A stretch of DNA of 64,000 nt from Clostridiales bacterium UBA3678 (GCA_002372935.1 DFJF01000004.1:136331-200330); one strand, 5' to 3'; positions 41,345 through 51,014 are shown, counted from the first letter of the stretch. The notes: generated by a model from the letters alone, not told the origin. A program made the numbers and translations.

Positions 41345-42337
41345 ATGGTTGTATTAAATATTTATGGAAGGATAAAGCCTATATGTATATCAAAAAAACT
41401 AGGATTGTATATAGCTAATCTTCCTAAAGAAGAACATAATAATTGGAACGATATGTTATATGAAGAAATGATTTTAGCTAAAAAAAGAATAGATGAGAGT
41501 TCTAAGAGATACAAATTAAAGTCGCCGTTCGAGATAGATAAAATATATTCAGCTGTATGTTTTCCAGCAAAAGATAAAAAAATAAATAATTATAAGAAGA
41601 TTCATGAAATTGTTAATAATATGATTTGTGTATATTTAGACTATAATTATGACGATATGCCATTAGGAGGGTGGGAAACGAATTGTTTTGATGGGAGAAT
41701 GTGCGAAAATGATTATGCAGAAAAAATTATAAACTTTATATGTAGCATAAATGAAAATGGTAATGTTCCACATTATATCTATTCATCTAATCACGATTTT
41801 AACAATCCTTATGGTTTTTTACAATATACATCTGAAACAGATAAATATATAGAAGGATTAAAAGAATGGGGAAAGAAATTTGATGATTTTTTAATTAGTA
41901 AAAACGACTATTTACAATTAGATTATTTAATTAATGCTTTTTTTAAAGACAATGATTATAATGAATATCATTTATTAAAATTATATTCATTATGCCAATT
42001 ATTTTTAGAGAAAGAAAAAGAAACTGAATTAGATAAAAAATTAATTATTTTTTTAGATGATATGTATTCAGAAGAACTAAAAAATATTATACCTGAGAAG
42101 TTACGAAAAATGCGAAATAAAATTGCACATGGGGATTTTATAGCATTTGAAAAATTGGTTGAAGAATTTGCTTGTGAGATAATGGACAATAACTTCTATT
42201 TTGATTATTCAGAATATAGTAGAAAAAATTGGGTTATACTACATATTTGCTGTGAACTTGAAATAGTAGTGAAAAAAATGATTAATATGTTATTTTTAGA
42301 TAGAGAAAAATTAGAAAAAATAAAAAATTGTAATTAA
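41345..42337 (+). CDS. Protein with C-terminal HEPN RNase motif, partner of the NACHT NTPase
   Basis: 330 residues. The N-terminal 170 residues are unrecognised (GRIKPICISKKLG; LGGWETNCFDGRMCEND). The C-terminal helical domain (about residues 195-325) carries LRKMRNKIAHGD with R257-N-K-I-A-H262, the RX4-6H motif of HEPN ribonucleases and Apea-like HEPN proteins. Such modules kill or arrest cells by RNA cleavage during infection. Ribosome site AAGGAG. The NTPase gene starts 13 nt after its stop, so they form one operon. Its partner role is inferred. Confidence 0.65.
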   Translation: MVVLNIYGRIKPICISKKLGLYIANLPKEEHNNWNDMLYEEMILAKKRIDESSKRYKLKSPFEIDKIYSAVCFPAKDKKINNYKKIHEIVNNMICVYLDYNYDDMPLGGWETNCFDGRMCENDYAEKIINFICSINENGNVPHYIYSSNHDFNNPYGFLQYTSETDKYIEGLKEWGKKFDDFLISKNDYLQLDYLINAFFKDNDYNEYHLLKLYSLCQLFLEKEKETELDKKLIIFLDDMYSEELKNIIPEKLRKMRNKIAHGDFIAFEKLVEEFACEIMDNNFYFDYSEYSRKNWVILHICCELEIVVKKMINMLFLDREKLEKIKNCN

Positions 42338-42350
42338 GAGAGGAAATATA

Positions 42351-45300
42351 ATGGAAAATATTGAGCAAAAAATTACTAGATTATATGAGGATGGAATTAA
42401 TTATCAGATAGTTAATAATGAGAAGAATAAATATGAATATACAGAAAAAAACACAATTAAAAATCAAAGTGAGTTTATTTCTTTATTAAAGAGAAGAAAA
42501 GGAATATCTATTATAACAGGCAATAATGGTATAGGTAAGACATATTTACTAAAACAGATTAATAATAAGTTTATAGAAGAAAACAAAAGAGCAAAATTGA
42601 TTGAGTTAAAAAACTATAACACCTTAAATGAAATAGAAAATCAAATTATGGATGAATATGAAATTATTATTTTTGATGGACTGGATGAAATAAATATAAA
42701 CATAGTAGATAGTGTTATAAATTTAATTTTTGCAATTAAGAATAAAAGAATAATTGTTTCTAGCAGAAAAGATTTTTTACAAAAAAATAATATGCTCAAT
42801 GTTATATATAATGTTTATGAAATAATGCCTATTGAAGAATATAGGGTAAAGCAATTTATAGAAGATTTAGACATAGAAGATTTAAAAACAGATAATATTA
42901 TGAACTTGTTGAAAACTCCAAGATTTTTACTTTATATTATTGATAATATTGAGCAAGTTAAAAATTTGAAAAAAATTAATAAGTATAATCTATTAAATAT
43001 GATAATAGAAAATCATCTTGATACGTTAAATAATAGAGCTAATGTAAAAATTGAAAAACATATACATAGAAAAATATTACAGTCTATGGCATTAGTTATG
43101 ATGATGGCTGGAAAAACTAATTTAACTATTGAAGAATTTATTACATTTTTAAGTAGAATTAACTATTTAGATATTAAAAGTTATATTTTAAATGAAAATA
43201 TAATTGAAAGTTTTTTGAATAATCAATTAATATTAAATGATGGTAAAATATTACAATTTGAAAATAAGGAGTTAATGGAATTTTTGGCTGCAAAAGAAAT
43301 AATTGAAAATGATATATCGAATGAGCATTTATATAATATGGTTATCAATGAAGAAAAAGAAATAGATTCATTTTGGTTTAATACTATTACATATTTAGTA
43401 TGTGAGTCCAAAATATATAGAAGATTAATATTAGAATATATTTATAATAATATAGAAGAACAAGACAATTTAATAAATCTATTATTTAATATTAATTTTG
43501 GATTTGAAGATAAAGAATATGCCAGAATAATATCTAATAAGTTAATTTTCCAATATACAAAGCTATACCAATATTTGAGCTATAGCGATAAAAGTATTTT
43601 AAACATTGTATCAGCAAATTACAAAGACATATTAAAAATACTGATAGATATACTTAGTAAATTTGATTTTAAAAGTTCAATTGATGAATTTAATGTTATT
43701 TATATAAATAATATATTGTCTATTATAGATAATATTTTAGAAAAATATGCTCCTAAACAAATACAATTAGATTGTTTAAAGAAATTTTTAGTGAATAATG
43801 AAAAATACATTATGAGTGATAGAAGATTTAATGTTAGATATTTAACTATTTATTCAAGAATAATGAATATAGATGATATAGATAATTTATTAAATACAGG
43901 AAAAATAAACAATAGATTGTTTTCGATAATACTGCATGAATGCCCCCAAAAAAACAAATTACAAAAGTTGGACGATATTATTAATAGGTATATTTTAAAC
44001 TATAAAGATAGATTTGAAGAAGAAGTTTATTTTTTTATGGATGATACCTTAATAAAAGAATTTATAATAAACAATTATAATGTAACTAGAATAAATAAAT
44101 TATTGAATAAATTAGATTCTGATGAAAATATTGCGAGCTTTTTGAGATTTGTAAATAGTAATAATACTGATATTTTGAATAAATTTGATAGAAAAACGAT
44201 TATTAAGGTTTTATATGCAAAAATAATAAAAAGATTTTTAAAAGAAGATTCTAAAGGTAATATGGAACTTAGAGAAGAAATAATGTTTGATAGGAGACAG
44301 GGGGATGGATTTGAAAAAATAATAGAGTTATGTATAAATTACAAATACATACAGGCTGTCGATTTAAAAAGTATTAATCCATCAAATTATATAATTCAGT
44401 ATATTTGTGAATTAATTATAAAAAAACTATTAGAAAAAGGTACGCAAATTCAAGAAATATATAACTCTTTAATAAAGAGAGAACTTGTTTTTTATGTTTG
44501 GAAAAATGATATATCTAGTATAGAAAAAAAGAAGTATGAGGATGAAATTAAAAGATTATTTCCAGAACAATATAAAAATTATATCATTGCTATGGAAAAA
44601 TTAAAAAATAGGGATTATGTAGATATAGAAAATAGTATGAAAAAAATTTTAGAAGCTTCAAATATATTTTATGTTATAGATAAAATGTATAATTTTGTAA
44701 AAGATGATAAAAAGTATAATATGATTATTTCAGATACAATAATGAAAAACACTTTCAAGCAAATCATAAACAAAATAAATCAATATATATCTAATTTAGA
44801 TATTTCAAAATTACAGATTAAATATAATACTAAAGACAAAAATTATACATTAAGTTATGGTGTTATTTTTTATTCTAAAGCTATATATATATTAAAGAAA
44901 GGTGATATAGACATTAATATATACAATGAGAAAAATATAATACTGCTAAGGGATTATAATAATGAGATAAGTATTAATTATACGGACAAAGAGTACAAAA
45001 TTTTTATAGATTATCTAAAAAGAAAGAATAATGAAGGATACATAAGATATTATTTCTATTCGATAATTGAAAAAATTAAAAATAGTCATATAAATGAATT
45101 GTATGATTTGATTTTTCAATGGATAGATAAATATGAATTTGAAGAATATGAAATTAATCAATTATTAAGTGTATTATGTGAAAACATTAATATTATTGAC
45201 AAAAATAAACTTGATAAAATAAAAAAATTTAAAGAAAATAAAACTTGTCAAGACTTACTAATACTATTGAATACAGAAAGTGAAATTATTAATAGAATAA

Positions 45301-46244
45301 ATTATATAAAAGAGCATTTAGTATACTCAGGGGATATTTTATCTATTGAAAAGAATTACAATTTTGAATATTCATCAGGATACTATACTAGTCCATTAAG
45401 CAAAATAGATATAAAATATATAGGATATATAATTGATATAACAGAATTTGCTTTTAAAAAGTATAATGAAGGTGATTATTTTTATTTTGCAAAATATATT
45501 CTAGAGATGGTAACTAGTTTTATAAAAAATAATATTGAAAAACCAGAAGTTTCTAGTCTTATAAAGGAAATTATGAATTTGGAGAAAAATAACAATAATA
45601 GATATTTATTTAATATATGTAATTCTATATCAACAATGAAAAAATTAAATGTAAAACAATTAGGAAGAACTATAATAGAATTAAATACAATTATGGGAAG
45701 TAATATAAAGAAAATATATTCATATGATGAATTATTTGAAATAGTAAAAGAAGTCTTAGAAAACAATATTTTTGAAGATATTAAAAGAATGAATTTTTTT
45801 GAATTGTTTAGAAATAAAGATGGAGAACTAAATAAACTTAATGAACAAACATTTCAATTTTTAATTGGGTATGAATTAAATAGGATTCTAACAATAGAAG
45901 GGTTTAATACAAAGGTAATATATGAGTCTACAGGATTTGACAAAAAAAGAAGTGACATCCAATTGATTTCTGAAGGTTTTATACAAGATATAGTGATTGA
46001 AACAAAACTAATTGAAAATAATGATATTGGTAATGAAGAAAAAATAAAACAATACATAAATAATACATTAAATAAATATAAATCAGAATTTAATTCTCCT
46101 AAAATATTATTTGTAATAATTAATCAAAAAAGTAGTATAAATACTTGTAATAAAAAAATGAAACTAATTAATAAAAACAATGAAGATTTTGTAGTCCCTA
46201 TTTTAATTGATTTAAAAAGTATTTTCAAAATGAAAAACAAATAA
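42351..46244 (+). CDS. NACHT/STAND NTPase with C-terminal PD-(D/E)XK nuclease domain
   Basis: 1297 residues. P-loop TGNNGIGKTYL (Gly57-Thr64), Walker B IIIFDGLDEIN (Asp109, Asp112, Glu113), which is the NACHT-type DGLDE, and a sensor RIIVSSRKDF. A winged/helical part and about 800 residues of helical repeats follow, the usual sensor array. Near the C terminus SDIQLIS (Asp1202) and IVIETKLI (Glu1217, Lys1219), with a Gly/Tyr-rich region, form a restriction-endonuclease-like core. Together with the HEPN gene it looks like an immune sensor-effector. Effectors in described STAND defence proteins are mostly N-terminal, so the C-terminal nuclease is unusual. Not tested. Confidence 0.72.
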   Translation: MENIEQKITRLYEDGINYQIVNNEKNKYEYTEKNTIKNQSEFISLLKRRKGISIITGNNGIGKTYLLKQINNKFIEENKRAKLIELKNYNTLNEIENQIMDEYEIIIFDGLDEININIVDSVINLIFAIKNKRIIVSSRKDFLQKNNMLNVIYNVYEIMPIEEYRVKQFIEDLDIEDLKTDNIMNLLKTPRFLLYIIDNIEQVKNLKKINKYNLLNMIIENHLDTLNNRANVKIEKHIHRKILQSMALVMMMAGKTNLTIEEFITFLSRINYLDIKSYILNENIIESFLNNQLILNDGKILQFENKELMEFLAAKEIIENDISNEHLYNMVINEEKEIDSFWFNTITYLVCESKIYRRLILEYIYNNIEEQDNLINLLFNINFGFEDKEYARIISNKLIFQYTKLYQYLSYSDKSILNIVSANYKDILKILIDILSKFDFKSSIDEFNVIYINNILSIIDNILEKYAPKQIQLDCLKKFLVNNEKYIMSDRRFNVRYLTIYSRIMNIDDIDNLLNTGKINNRLFSIILHECPQKNKLQKLDDIINRYILNYKDRFEEEVYFFMDDTLIKEFIINNYNVTRINKLLNKLDSDENIASFLRFVNSNNTDILNKFDRKTIIKVLYAKIIKRFLKEDSKGNMELREEIMFDRRQGDGFEKIIELCINYKYIQAVDLKSINPSNYIIQYICELIIKKLLEKGTQIQEIYNSLIKRELVFYVWKNDISSIEKKKYEDEIKRLFPEQYKNYIIAMEKLKNRDYVDIENSMKKILEASNIFYVIDKMYNFVKDDKKYNMIISDTIMKNTFKQIINKINQYISNLDISKLQIKYNTKDKNYTLSYGVIFYSKAIYILKKGDIDINIYNEKNIILLRDYNNEISINYTDKEYKIFIDYLKRKNNEGYIRYYFYSIIEKIKNSHINELYDLIFQWIDKYEFEEYEINQLLSVLCENINIIDKNKLDKIKKFKENKTCQDLLILLNTESEIINRINYIKEHLVYSGDILSIEKNYNFEYSSGYYTSPLSKIDIKYIGYIIDITEFAFKKYNEGDYFYFAKYILEMVTSFIKNNIEKPEVSSLIKEIMNLEKNNNNRYLFNICNSISTMKKLNVKQLGRTIIELNTIMGSNIKKIYSYDELFEIVKEVLENNIFEDIKRMNFFELFRNKDGELNKLNEQTFQFLIGYELNRILTIEGFNTKVIYESTGFDKKRSDIQLISEGFIQDIVIETKLIENNDIGNEEKIKQYINNTLNKYKSEFNSPKILFVIINQKSSINTCNKKMKLINKNNEDFVVPILIDLKSIFKMKNK

Positions 46245-46251
46245 AATAATA

Positions 46252-46276
46252 CCGAAAGAACATAAATTTCTTTCGG
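46252..46276. terminator. Bidirectional terminator
   Basis: CCGAAAGAA / TTCTTTCGG stem with a 7-nt loop, followed by T-rich sequence, between the NACHT gene and the convergent gene at 46285. Confidence 0.8.
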
Positions 46277-46284
46277 CATATTTT

Positions 46285-46581
46285 TTATTCTTTAAAACAC
46301 TTTCTAACCAACTCCATCCCATCACAAAATCCATTCCTATAATACTTTTCACACCAGTAATAAATATAGTCATAGAAATTCTTATCAAGTTGATCTAGTT
46401 GCTTTTTTACATATTGTCTATTCTTTTCAGGAATATTATTTAAAATATTCTTACTTATCTTCTCAAAATGAATAAAATGCTTTTTATCTTCTTCAGTTAA
46501 GTAACAAAATTTGCTTTCTTCTCTAAATTGAAACCATTCTTTCATTAAATCATCATTTACTTCTCTTAAATTATTTTCCAT
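46285..46581 (-). CDS. Small helical protein (98 aa), DUF6809-like
   Basis: MENNLREVNDDLMKEWFQF opening, ending YWCEKYYRNGFCDGMELVRKCFKE. The terminal Tyr-rich YYXXGFXXGMEL pattern resembles DUF6809-type proteins seen at ends of clostridial integrative elements. Start taken at ATG 46581 with GGAGG well placed; longer in-frame starts reach into the att arm. Nearest gene to the right end. Function unknown. Confidence 0.55.
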   Translation of the reverse strand: MENNLREVNDDLMKEWFQFREESKFCYLTEEDKKHFIHFEKISKNILNNIPEKNRQYVKKQLDQLDKNFYDYIYYWCEKYYRNGFCDGMELVRKCFKE

Positions 46582-46611
46582 AAAATAAACCTCCAAATTA
46601 TAAAATAAATA

Positions 46612-46773
46612 TCCAAATACTTCCAAAAATTCTTTATAAAAAATTGGGGAGAAATTGGGGAGCAATTTTTCAAAAACACCCCAATTTTAACCAAATTAGA
46701 CATTGGACAAAAATCTTCGAAAGTATTGATAACACTAGTATACAGCACAATTCAACATTTATCTGAAAAGACA
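46612..46773. repeat. Element right-end arm
   Basis: About 160 bp clearly related to 27440-27599, ending at the att core; TTGGGGA copies at 46644 and 46655 (11 bp apart), and an ACCCCAATTTT inverted partner near 46677. Confidence 0.75.
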
Positions 46774-46800
46774 TTATGTAGCCCTCATAACCCGAAGGTC
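46774..46800. repeat. Attachment-site core, right copy
   Basis: Identical to 27600-27626. After it the sequence (ATAATCCCCAAAC...) does not continue as a tRNA 3' half. No gene is seen from here to 47009. Confidence 0.85.
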
Positions 46801-47009
46801 ATAATCCCCAAACTTCATTTAACATTCAACTAAATATTAAAGTAATGATGGAATATCTTATCAGCTGTTTTTTATTGAATATCGAGCAAAAACATAACAT
46901 TTAGTTCCAAATTAGAAAACGACTTTTTATTACCAAGCAAATTTAAAAAAAATATTTCAATAATTAAAAAAAGGTGTTATAATTATAAAAAAATGGGGAG
47001 AAAACAAAG

Positions 47010-47246
47010 ATGGGTTTTAAAAAAAGTAATGAAATAACTGTAAAAATAAAATGTGAACTAAAGGAATTTCATAAAATAGTAGAAGAAAAAAAACTAATAA
47101 CATTTAAAATTAAAAACTTCGATGAAAAAGGCAATATATTAATTCAAAAAGCCAATAATATTGGAATTCCAATTTATACAGATAACTATTTTGTAAAAAA
47201 AGCAGAAGTGGAATTAAATAAGATATTAAGAAAAGGAGAAGTATAG
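47010..47246 (+). CDS. Hypothetical 78-residue protein
   Basis: Lys-rich soluble protein (VKIKCELKEFHKIVEEKK; GIPIYTDNYFVKKAEVELN). The start is weakly reminiscent of a truncated CYTH-type domain, but too short to assign. GGGGAG precedes the ATG. It is the first gene beyond the right end of the island; about 65 bp separate it from the phosphorylase gene. Confidence 0.5.
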   Translation: MGFKKSNEITVKIKCELKEFHKIVEEKKLITFKIKNFDEKGNILIQKANNIGIPIYTDNYFVKKAEVELNKILRKGEV

Positions 47247-47310
47247 AGAATAATATGCAAGAAAAATTAGAATATAAATATGAAGAAAAAGAATAGAATG
47301 GAGAATAAGT

Positions 47311-48093
47311 ATGATAATTTATAGTGAGGAAGAAAGCATAACAAAACCATTTGGAATTAAAAAATTAGATGGAACAAGAGATATAAATTTTAAATTACCT
47401 CATATAGCAGTAGGGGTCTTTTCAGAATATTTATTAGATGATATAGTTGCAAAATTCGGGTGTGAAAAAGTAGGAGTAATTAGTTGTGCTAATTGTCAGC
47501 GACCAGTCTATGTTATGAAATATAAAGATATGAAAATAACATTGTTTTTAGCAGGAGTTAGTGGACCATGGATAAGCGCTGATATTGAAGAACTAAATGT
47601 TAATGGAGTTAATACATTTATTATTTTTGGAAATTGTGGAGTATTAGATAAAAGTATAGAGGATTGTTCCATTATTATTCCGAATAAGGCATTTAGAGAT
47701 GAAGGAGTTAGTTATCATTATTTACCAGAATCAGAATCAATTGAACTGAACAAAGAATATAGAGAATTGTTTAAAAAAGTGCTACAGGAAAATAGTTATG
47801 ATTATGTTGAGGGAGCTACCTGGACAACAGATGGGTTTTATAGAGAAACCAGAGAGAAGATGGAGATGTTTAAGAAAAAAGGGGCTATTTGTGTTGAAAT
47901 GGAAGGAGCATCTATTGCAGCAATTTGTGAGTATAAGAAATTAAATTATTTTACATTTTATTATGCAGGTGATAATTTGGATGCAGTAGAATGGAAAGAA
48001 AGAAGTATAAGCCAATTAATAAATTTTGAAAAGAAAACAAAAGTACCATTTTTGGCATTTGAATTAGCATATAAAATAGAAAATAAAACATAA
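47311..48093 (+). CDS. Nucleoside phosphorylase (uridine phosphorylase-like)
   Basis: 260 residues of the PNP/UDP phosphorylase family: HIAVGVFSEY near the N terminus, FLAGVSGPWISADIEEL, FIIFGNCGVLD, and the nucleoside-binding GAICVEMEGASIAAIC. It splits a nucleoside with phosphate to base and ribose-1-phosphate in salvage. The exact base is not clear from sequence. Ribosome site GGAG upstream. Confidence 0.85.
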   Translation: MIIYSEEESITKPFGIKKLDGTRDINFKLPHIAVGVFSEYLLDDIVAKFGCEKVGVISCANCQRPVYVMKYKDMKITLFLAGVSGPWISADIEELNVNGVNTFIIFGNCGVLDKSIEDCSIIIPNKAFRDEGVSYHYLPESESIELNKEYRELFKKVLQENSYDYVEGATWTTDGFYRETREKMEMFKKKGAICVEMEGASIAAICEYKKLNYFTFYYAGDNLDAVEWKERSISQLINFEKKTKVPFLAFELAYKIENKT

Positions 48094-48290
48094 AAAAGAT
48101 TAGATAAAGCTGATTTAAAAATCTTACTAGATACTAGATTAAGAAGTTACTTGCTAGGGAAAAAAAGAGTATTGCGATGTGAAGCATATACTTGAAAAAT
48201 AGTAAGTATAAAAACATAAAATTTCAAAATATTAGGGAAATAAGAAAGAAAGGAGTGTATGATTATTTAAGTAATCATACAAGAAGAAAT

Positions 48291-49346
48291 ATGGTAGAAA
48301 GAAATGAAACAAGAAAAATATTTGTAGGAAATGTTCAAATAGGAGGGCAAAACAAAGTTGTAATACAATCTATGACAAATACGAAAACAAAAGATATAAA
48401 TGCAACAGTAAATCAAATTTTGCAATTAGAGAAAGCAGGATGCGAAATTATTAGAGTGGCATGTTTAGATTTAGAAGATGCAAAAGCAATTAAAGATATA
48501 AAGAAGAAAATTCATATTCCTATTGTTGCTGATATACATTTTGATTATAGAATTGCGATAGAGGCAGCAAAAGCTGGAGTGGATAAAATAAGGATAAATC
48601 CAGGTAATATAGGATCAATAGATAGGGTAAAAGCAGTTGTAGATATATGTAAAGAGAAAAAAATACCAATCAGGATAGGAGTTAATAGTGGCTCACTTCC
48701 AAAAGATATTTTGGAAAGAGATGGAAAACCGACTGCAGAAGGAATGGTAGAAGCGGGCTTAAGACATATAAAAATATTAGAAAACCTAAATTTCTTTGAT
48801 ATAGCACTTTCTCTAAAAGCATCTTCTATTGATCTGTGCGTAGAAAGCTATAGAAAAGCAGCAGAAACCATAAATTATCCTTTACACCTAGGAGTTACAC
48901 ATGCAGGAACTGAATTTAGTGGAACTATAAGTTCTAGTATTGGACTTGGAATATTATTAAGAGAAGGAATAGGAGATACAATGAGAGTTTCTTTGTCTAG
49001 TGATCCTGTAAAAGAAATTAAAGTTGCAAAAGAAATTTTAAAAGATTGTAATTTGTACAATAATATGCCGACACTTATAGCTTGTCCAACATGTGGAAGA
49101 ATACAATATGACTTAATTCCTATTGTAAATGAAATAGAAGAATTTTTAACTACAATAAAAAAGCCAATTACGGTAGCAGTTATGGGCTGCGGAGTTAATG
49201 GACCAAATGAAGCTAAATTTGCTGATATAGGTATTGCAGGAGGAGTTAGAGAAGGATTGCTATTTAAAAAAGGAGAAATTATTAAAAAAGTGAAGCAAGA
49301 AGATATTGTAAATGTTCTAAAAGAAGAAATATTAAACATGATTTAA
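48291..49346 (+). CDS. ispG: 4-hydroxy-3-methylbut-2-en-1-yl diphosphate synthase
   Basis: Penultimate MEP-pathway enzyme, about 351 residues. [43 protein letters not shown], and the C-terminal 4Fe-4S domain with CPTCGR and [12 protein letters not shown]. It needs reduced ferredoxin or flavodoxin. Start taken at ATG 48291, which gives the family length; the open frame extends upstream to TTG 48192 but that part looks unlike the family. IspH follows about 110 nt later. Confidence 0.95.
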   Translation: MVERNETRKIFVGNVQIGGQNKVVIQSMTNTKTKDINATVNQILQLEKAGCEIIRVACLDLEDAKAIKDIKKKIHIPIVADIHFDYRIAIEAAKAGVDKIRINPGNIGSIDRVKAVVDICKEKKIPIRIGVNSGSLPKDILERDGKPTAEGMVEAGLRHIKILENLNFFDIALSLKASSIDLCVESYRKAAETINYPLHLGVTHAGTEFSGTISSSIGLGILLREGIGDTMRVSLSSDPVKEIKVAKEILKDCNLYNNMPTLIACPTCGRIQYDLIPIVNEIEEFLTTIKKPITVAVMGCGVNGPNEAKFADIGIAGGVREGLLFKKGEIIKKVKQEDIVNVLKEEILNMI

Positions 49347-49458
49347 GTTTATAAAAAGATTAACTATTAATTGTCAATAGTTTTTCAAAAAAATTTAAAA
49401 GAAAGGGATTAATCAATTATAGATTAATATTTCTATGTAATTGATTATACAAGAAAAT

Positions 49459-50316
49459 ATGGAAATAATTATCGGAAAGACAGCAGGCTTTTGTTTTGGA
49501 GTAGCAAATGCCGTAAATAAAACACAAGAATTATTAAAGGAAAAAAAATATATGTATTGTCTCGGAGAATTAGTACATAACAAACAAGTAACAGAGGAGC
49601 TTAAAGAAAAAGGTCTAAATATTATTAACAATGTAGAAGAGGCAAAACAAAATGTAATTATAAGAGCACATGGTGAGCCACAAGAGACTTATGATTTAGC
49701 AAATAAATTAAACATAAATATATTTGACTTAACATGTCCAAAAGTCCTAAAAATTCACAATATAGCAAAAGAATATTCAAATAAGGGGTTTTATATATTA
49801 TTAGTTGGAGCTAAAAATCATCCAGAAATAATAGGAACAATAGGCTATTGTGGCAAAAATGCTACTATTATTGAAAAAAAAGAAGACACAAAAGAAAAAA
49901 TGCAAGAATTTTATAACAGCAATATAAAAAAATTATTAGTTATTGCACAAACTACATATAGCATAAAAGATTTTAGTGATATCTCTGATGAAATAAAAAA
50001 GAGTATACAAGGAAGAAATATTACATTAGAAATAAAAAATACAATATGTAATGCTACAAAATTAAGACAAGAAGAAACAAAAGAATTAGCACGAAAAGTA
50101 GAATGTATGATAATTGTAGGAGGAAAAAACAGCTCAAATACAAATAAATTATTTAATATTGCAAAAACATATTGCAAAAATAGTTTGTTAGTAGAAACAA
50201 GAGAGGAAATAAATGTTAATGATATAAAAAAACTTAATAAAATAGGAATTATGGCTGGAGCTTCAACTCCAAAAAAAAGCATAGATGCAATAGTTGAACT
50301 ATTGCAATCTATCTAA
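49459..50316 (+). CDS. ispH: 4-hydroxy-3-methylbut-2-enyl diphosphate reductase
   Basis: Last MEP-pathway enzyme, about 285 residues, producing IPP and DMAPP. Cluster cysteines in AGFCFGV, LTCPKV and NTICNATKLRQ; the substrate motif CLGELVHNKQV and AHGEPQETYD are present. Start taken at ATG 49459, just before IIIGKTAGFCFGV; its ribosome site is weak. Follows ispG, so both final steps are coupled. Its stop overlaps the convergent gene by 4 nt. Confidence 0.95.
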   Translation: MEIIIGKTAGFCFGVANAVNKTQELLKEKKYMYCLGELVHNKQVTEELKEKGLNIINNVEEAKQNVIIRAHGEPQETYDLANKLNINIFDLTCPKVLKIHNIAKEYSNKGFYILLVGAKNHPEIIGTIGYCGKNATIIEKKEDTKEKMQEFYNSNIKKLLVIAQTTYSIKDFSDISDEIKKSIQGRNITLEIKNTICNATKLRQEETKELARKVECMIIVGGKNSSNTNKLFNIAKTYCKNSLLVETREEINVNDIKKLNKIGIMAGASTPKKSIDAIVELLQSI

Positions 50317-50888
50317 TTTTTCTTAAAAGTTATCCAATCAAAGCTAGAATCAACAATATTAATATTTTCCCCAGAAACTAATACTCCGCCATCTTCAGTC
50401 TCTTCAACTTTTGTTGCATTCTTTGCAATCAATGTACGGTTATTCTTAGGAACAGTATCTTCTCCAGTGTCAGATACAACTACATAAACATTTCCATTAG
50501 AATAAAGGTCAACTTTATTCATAGAACTTCCAGCAAAACCACTAGGATGTGCAGTAGAAGTTACTTTTGGCTGAGGTTCACTACTTGATTGAGAATTAGT
50601 ATTATTTTCAGTTTTATTAGAATTTGTCGATTCAGAATTATTATCTGAATTTGTATTAGTATTAGTGTTTGTATTTTCAGAATTTATGTTGTTTGAAATA
50701 GAATTATTTATATTGTTAAGATCTTGTCCAACATTTTGATTAGAGTTCACTTCATTTTGTGCTATATTGTTTTGACTTATATCAGAGCCTTTTCTGGCAA
50801 ACCCAAAATAATAAATTAAAATGCAAACAATTATCAAAATAATAATAACACATATTATTAAACCAGTTTTATTCTTCTTATTTTTCAT
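50313..50888 (-). CDS. Membrane-anchored Asn/Ser-rich extracellular protein
   Basis: 191 residues: basic N terminus, one membrane helix (about residues 8-28), a long low-complexity stretch of Asn, Ser and Thr (residues 35-100), then a beta-rich domain with DLYSNGNVYVVVSDTGEDT and DSSFDWITFKKN. No family recognised. Its leader contains the conserved element at 50956-51014, and two related AT repeats (GATATAAATATCAT and GGTATAAATATCAT) lie before the start. Confidence 0.6.
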   Translation of the reverse strand: MKNKKNKTGLIICVIIILIIVCILIYYFGFARKGSDISQNNIAQNEVNSNQNVGQDLNNINNSISNNINSENTNTNTNTNSDNNSESTNSNKTENNTNSQSSSEPQPKVTSTAHPSGFAGSSMNKVDLYSNGNVYVVVSDTGEDTVPKNNRTLIAKNATKVEETEDGGVLVSGENINIVDSSFDWITFKKN

Positions 50889-50955
50889 AATATTTTCTGT
50901 ATGATATTTATACCATAATAATATTTAAATGATATTTATATCATAAGCCTCCTAT

Positions 50956-51014
50956 AAATATATTTAGATTTTTTTGGTTTTATCTATAAACCAAGTGCAA
51001 CATAAGAAGTATAC
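50956..51014 (-). promoter_or_regulatory. Conserved leader element, copy 2
   Basis: Minus strand: GTATACTTCTTATGTTGCAC, hairpin TGGTTTATAGATAAAACCA (50975-50993), CTAAATATATTT (50956-50967), then an AGGAGG followed by a two-codon ATG-ATA-TAA. Blocks match 22513-22579 in order. Confidence 0.6.

Larger units (their letters stand above)
27600..46800. mobile_element. Integrated genomic island (about 19.2 kb) with defence cargo
   Basis: Bounded by a 27-bp perfect direct repeat (27600-27626 and 46774-46800; core CTCATAACCCGAAGGTC shared with initiator tRNA). A tyrosine integrase reads out at the left end and an excisionase-type gene follows. Paired TTGGGGA motifs 11 bp apart occur near both ends. 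Cargo is mostly DNA-modification and nuclease genes. There is no relaxase, coupling protein or type IV secretion gene, so it is not self-conjugative as seen; it is an island or satellite-type element. Confidence 0.85.

Noticed and set aside
41345..42337. HEPN gene as an antitoxin/toxin pair with MNT nucleotidyltransferase
   Set aside because: No nucleotidyltransferase GSX10DXD motif in either neighbour; the partner is a NACHT NTPase.
27863..46581. Prophage
   Set aside because: No terminase, capsid, tail or lysis genes; cargo is nuclease and modification genes only.
48192..48290. N-terminal extension of IspG from TTG 48192
   Set aside because: The added 33 residues do not look like the family, and family length and start motif fit ATG 48291.
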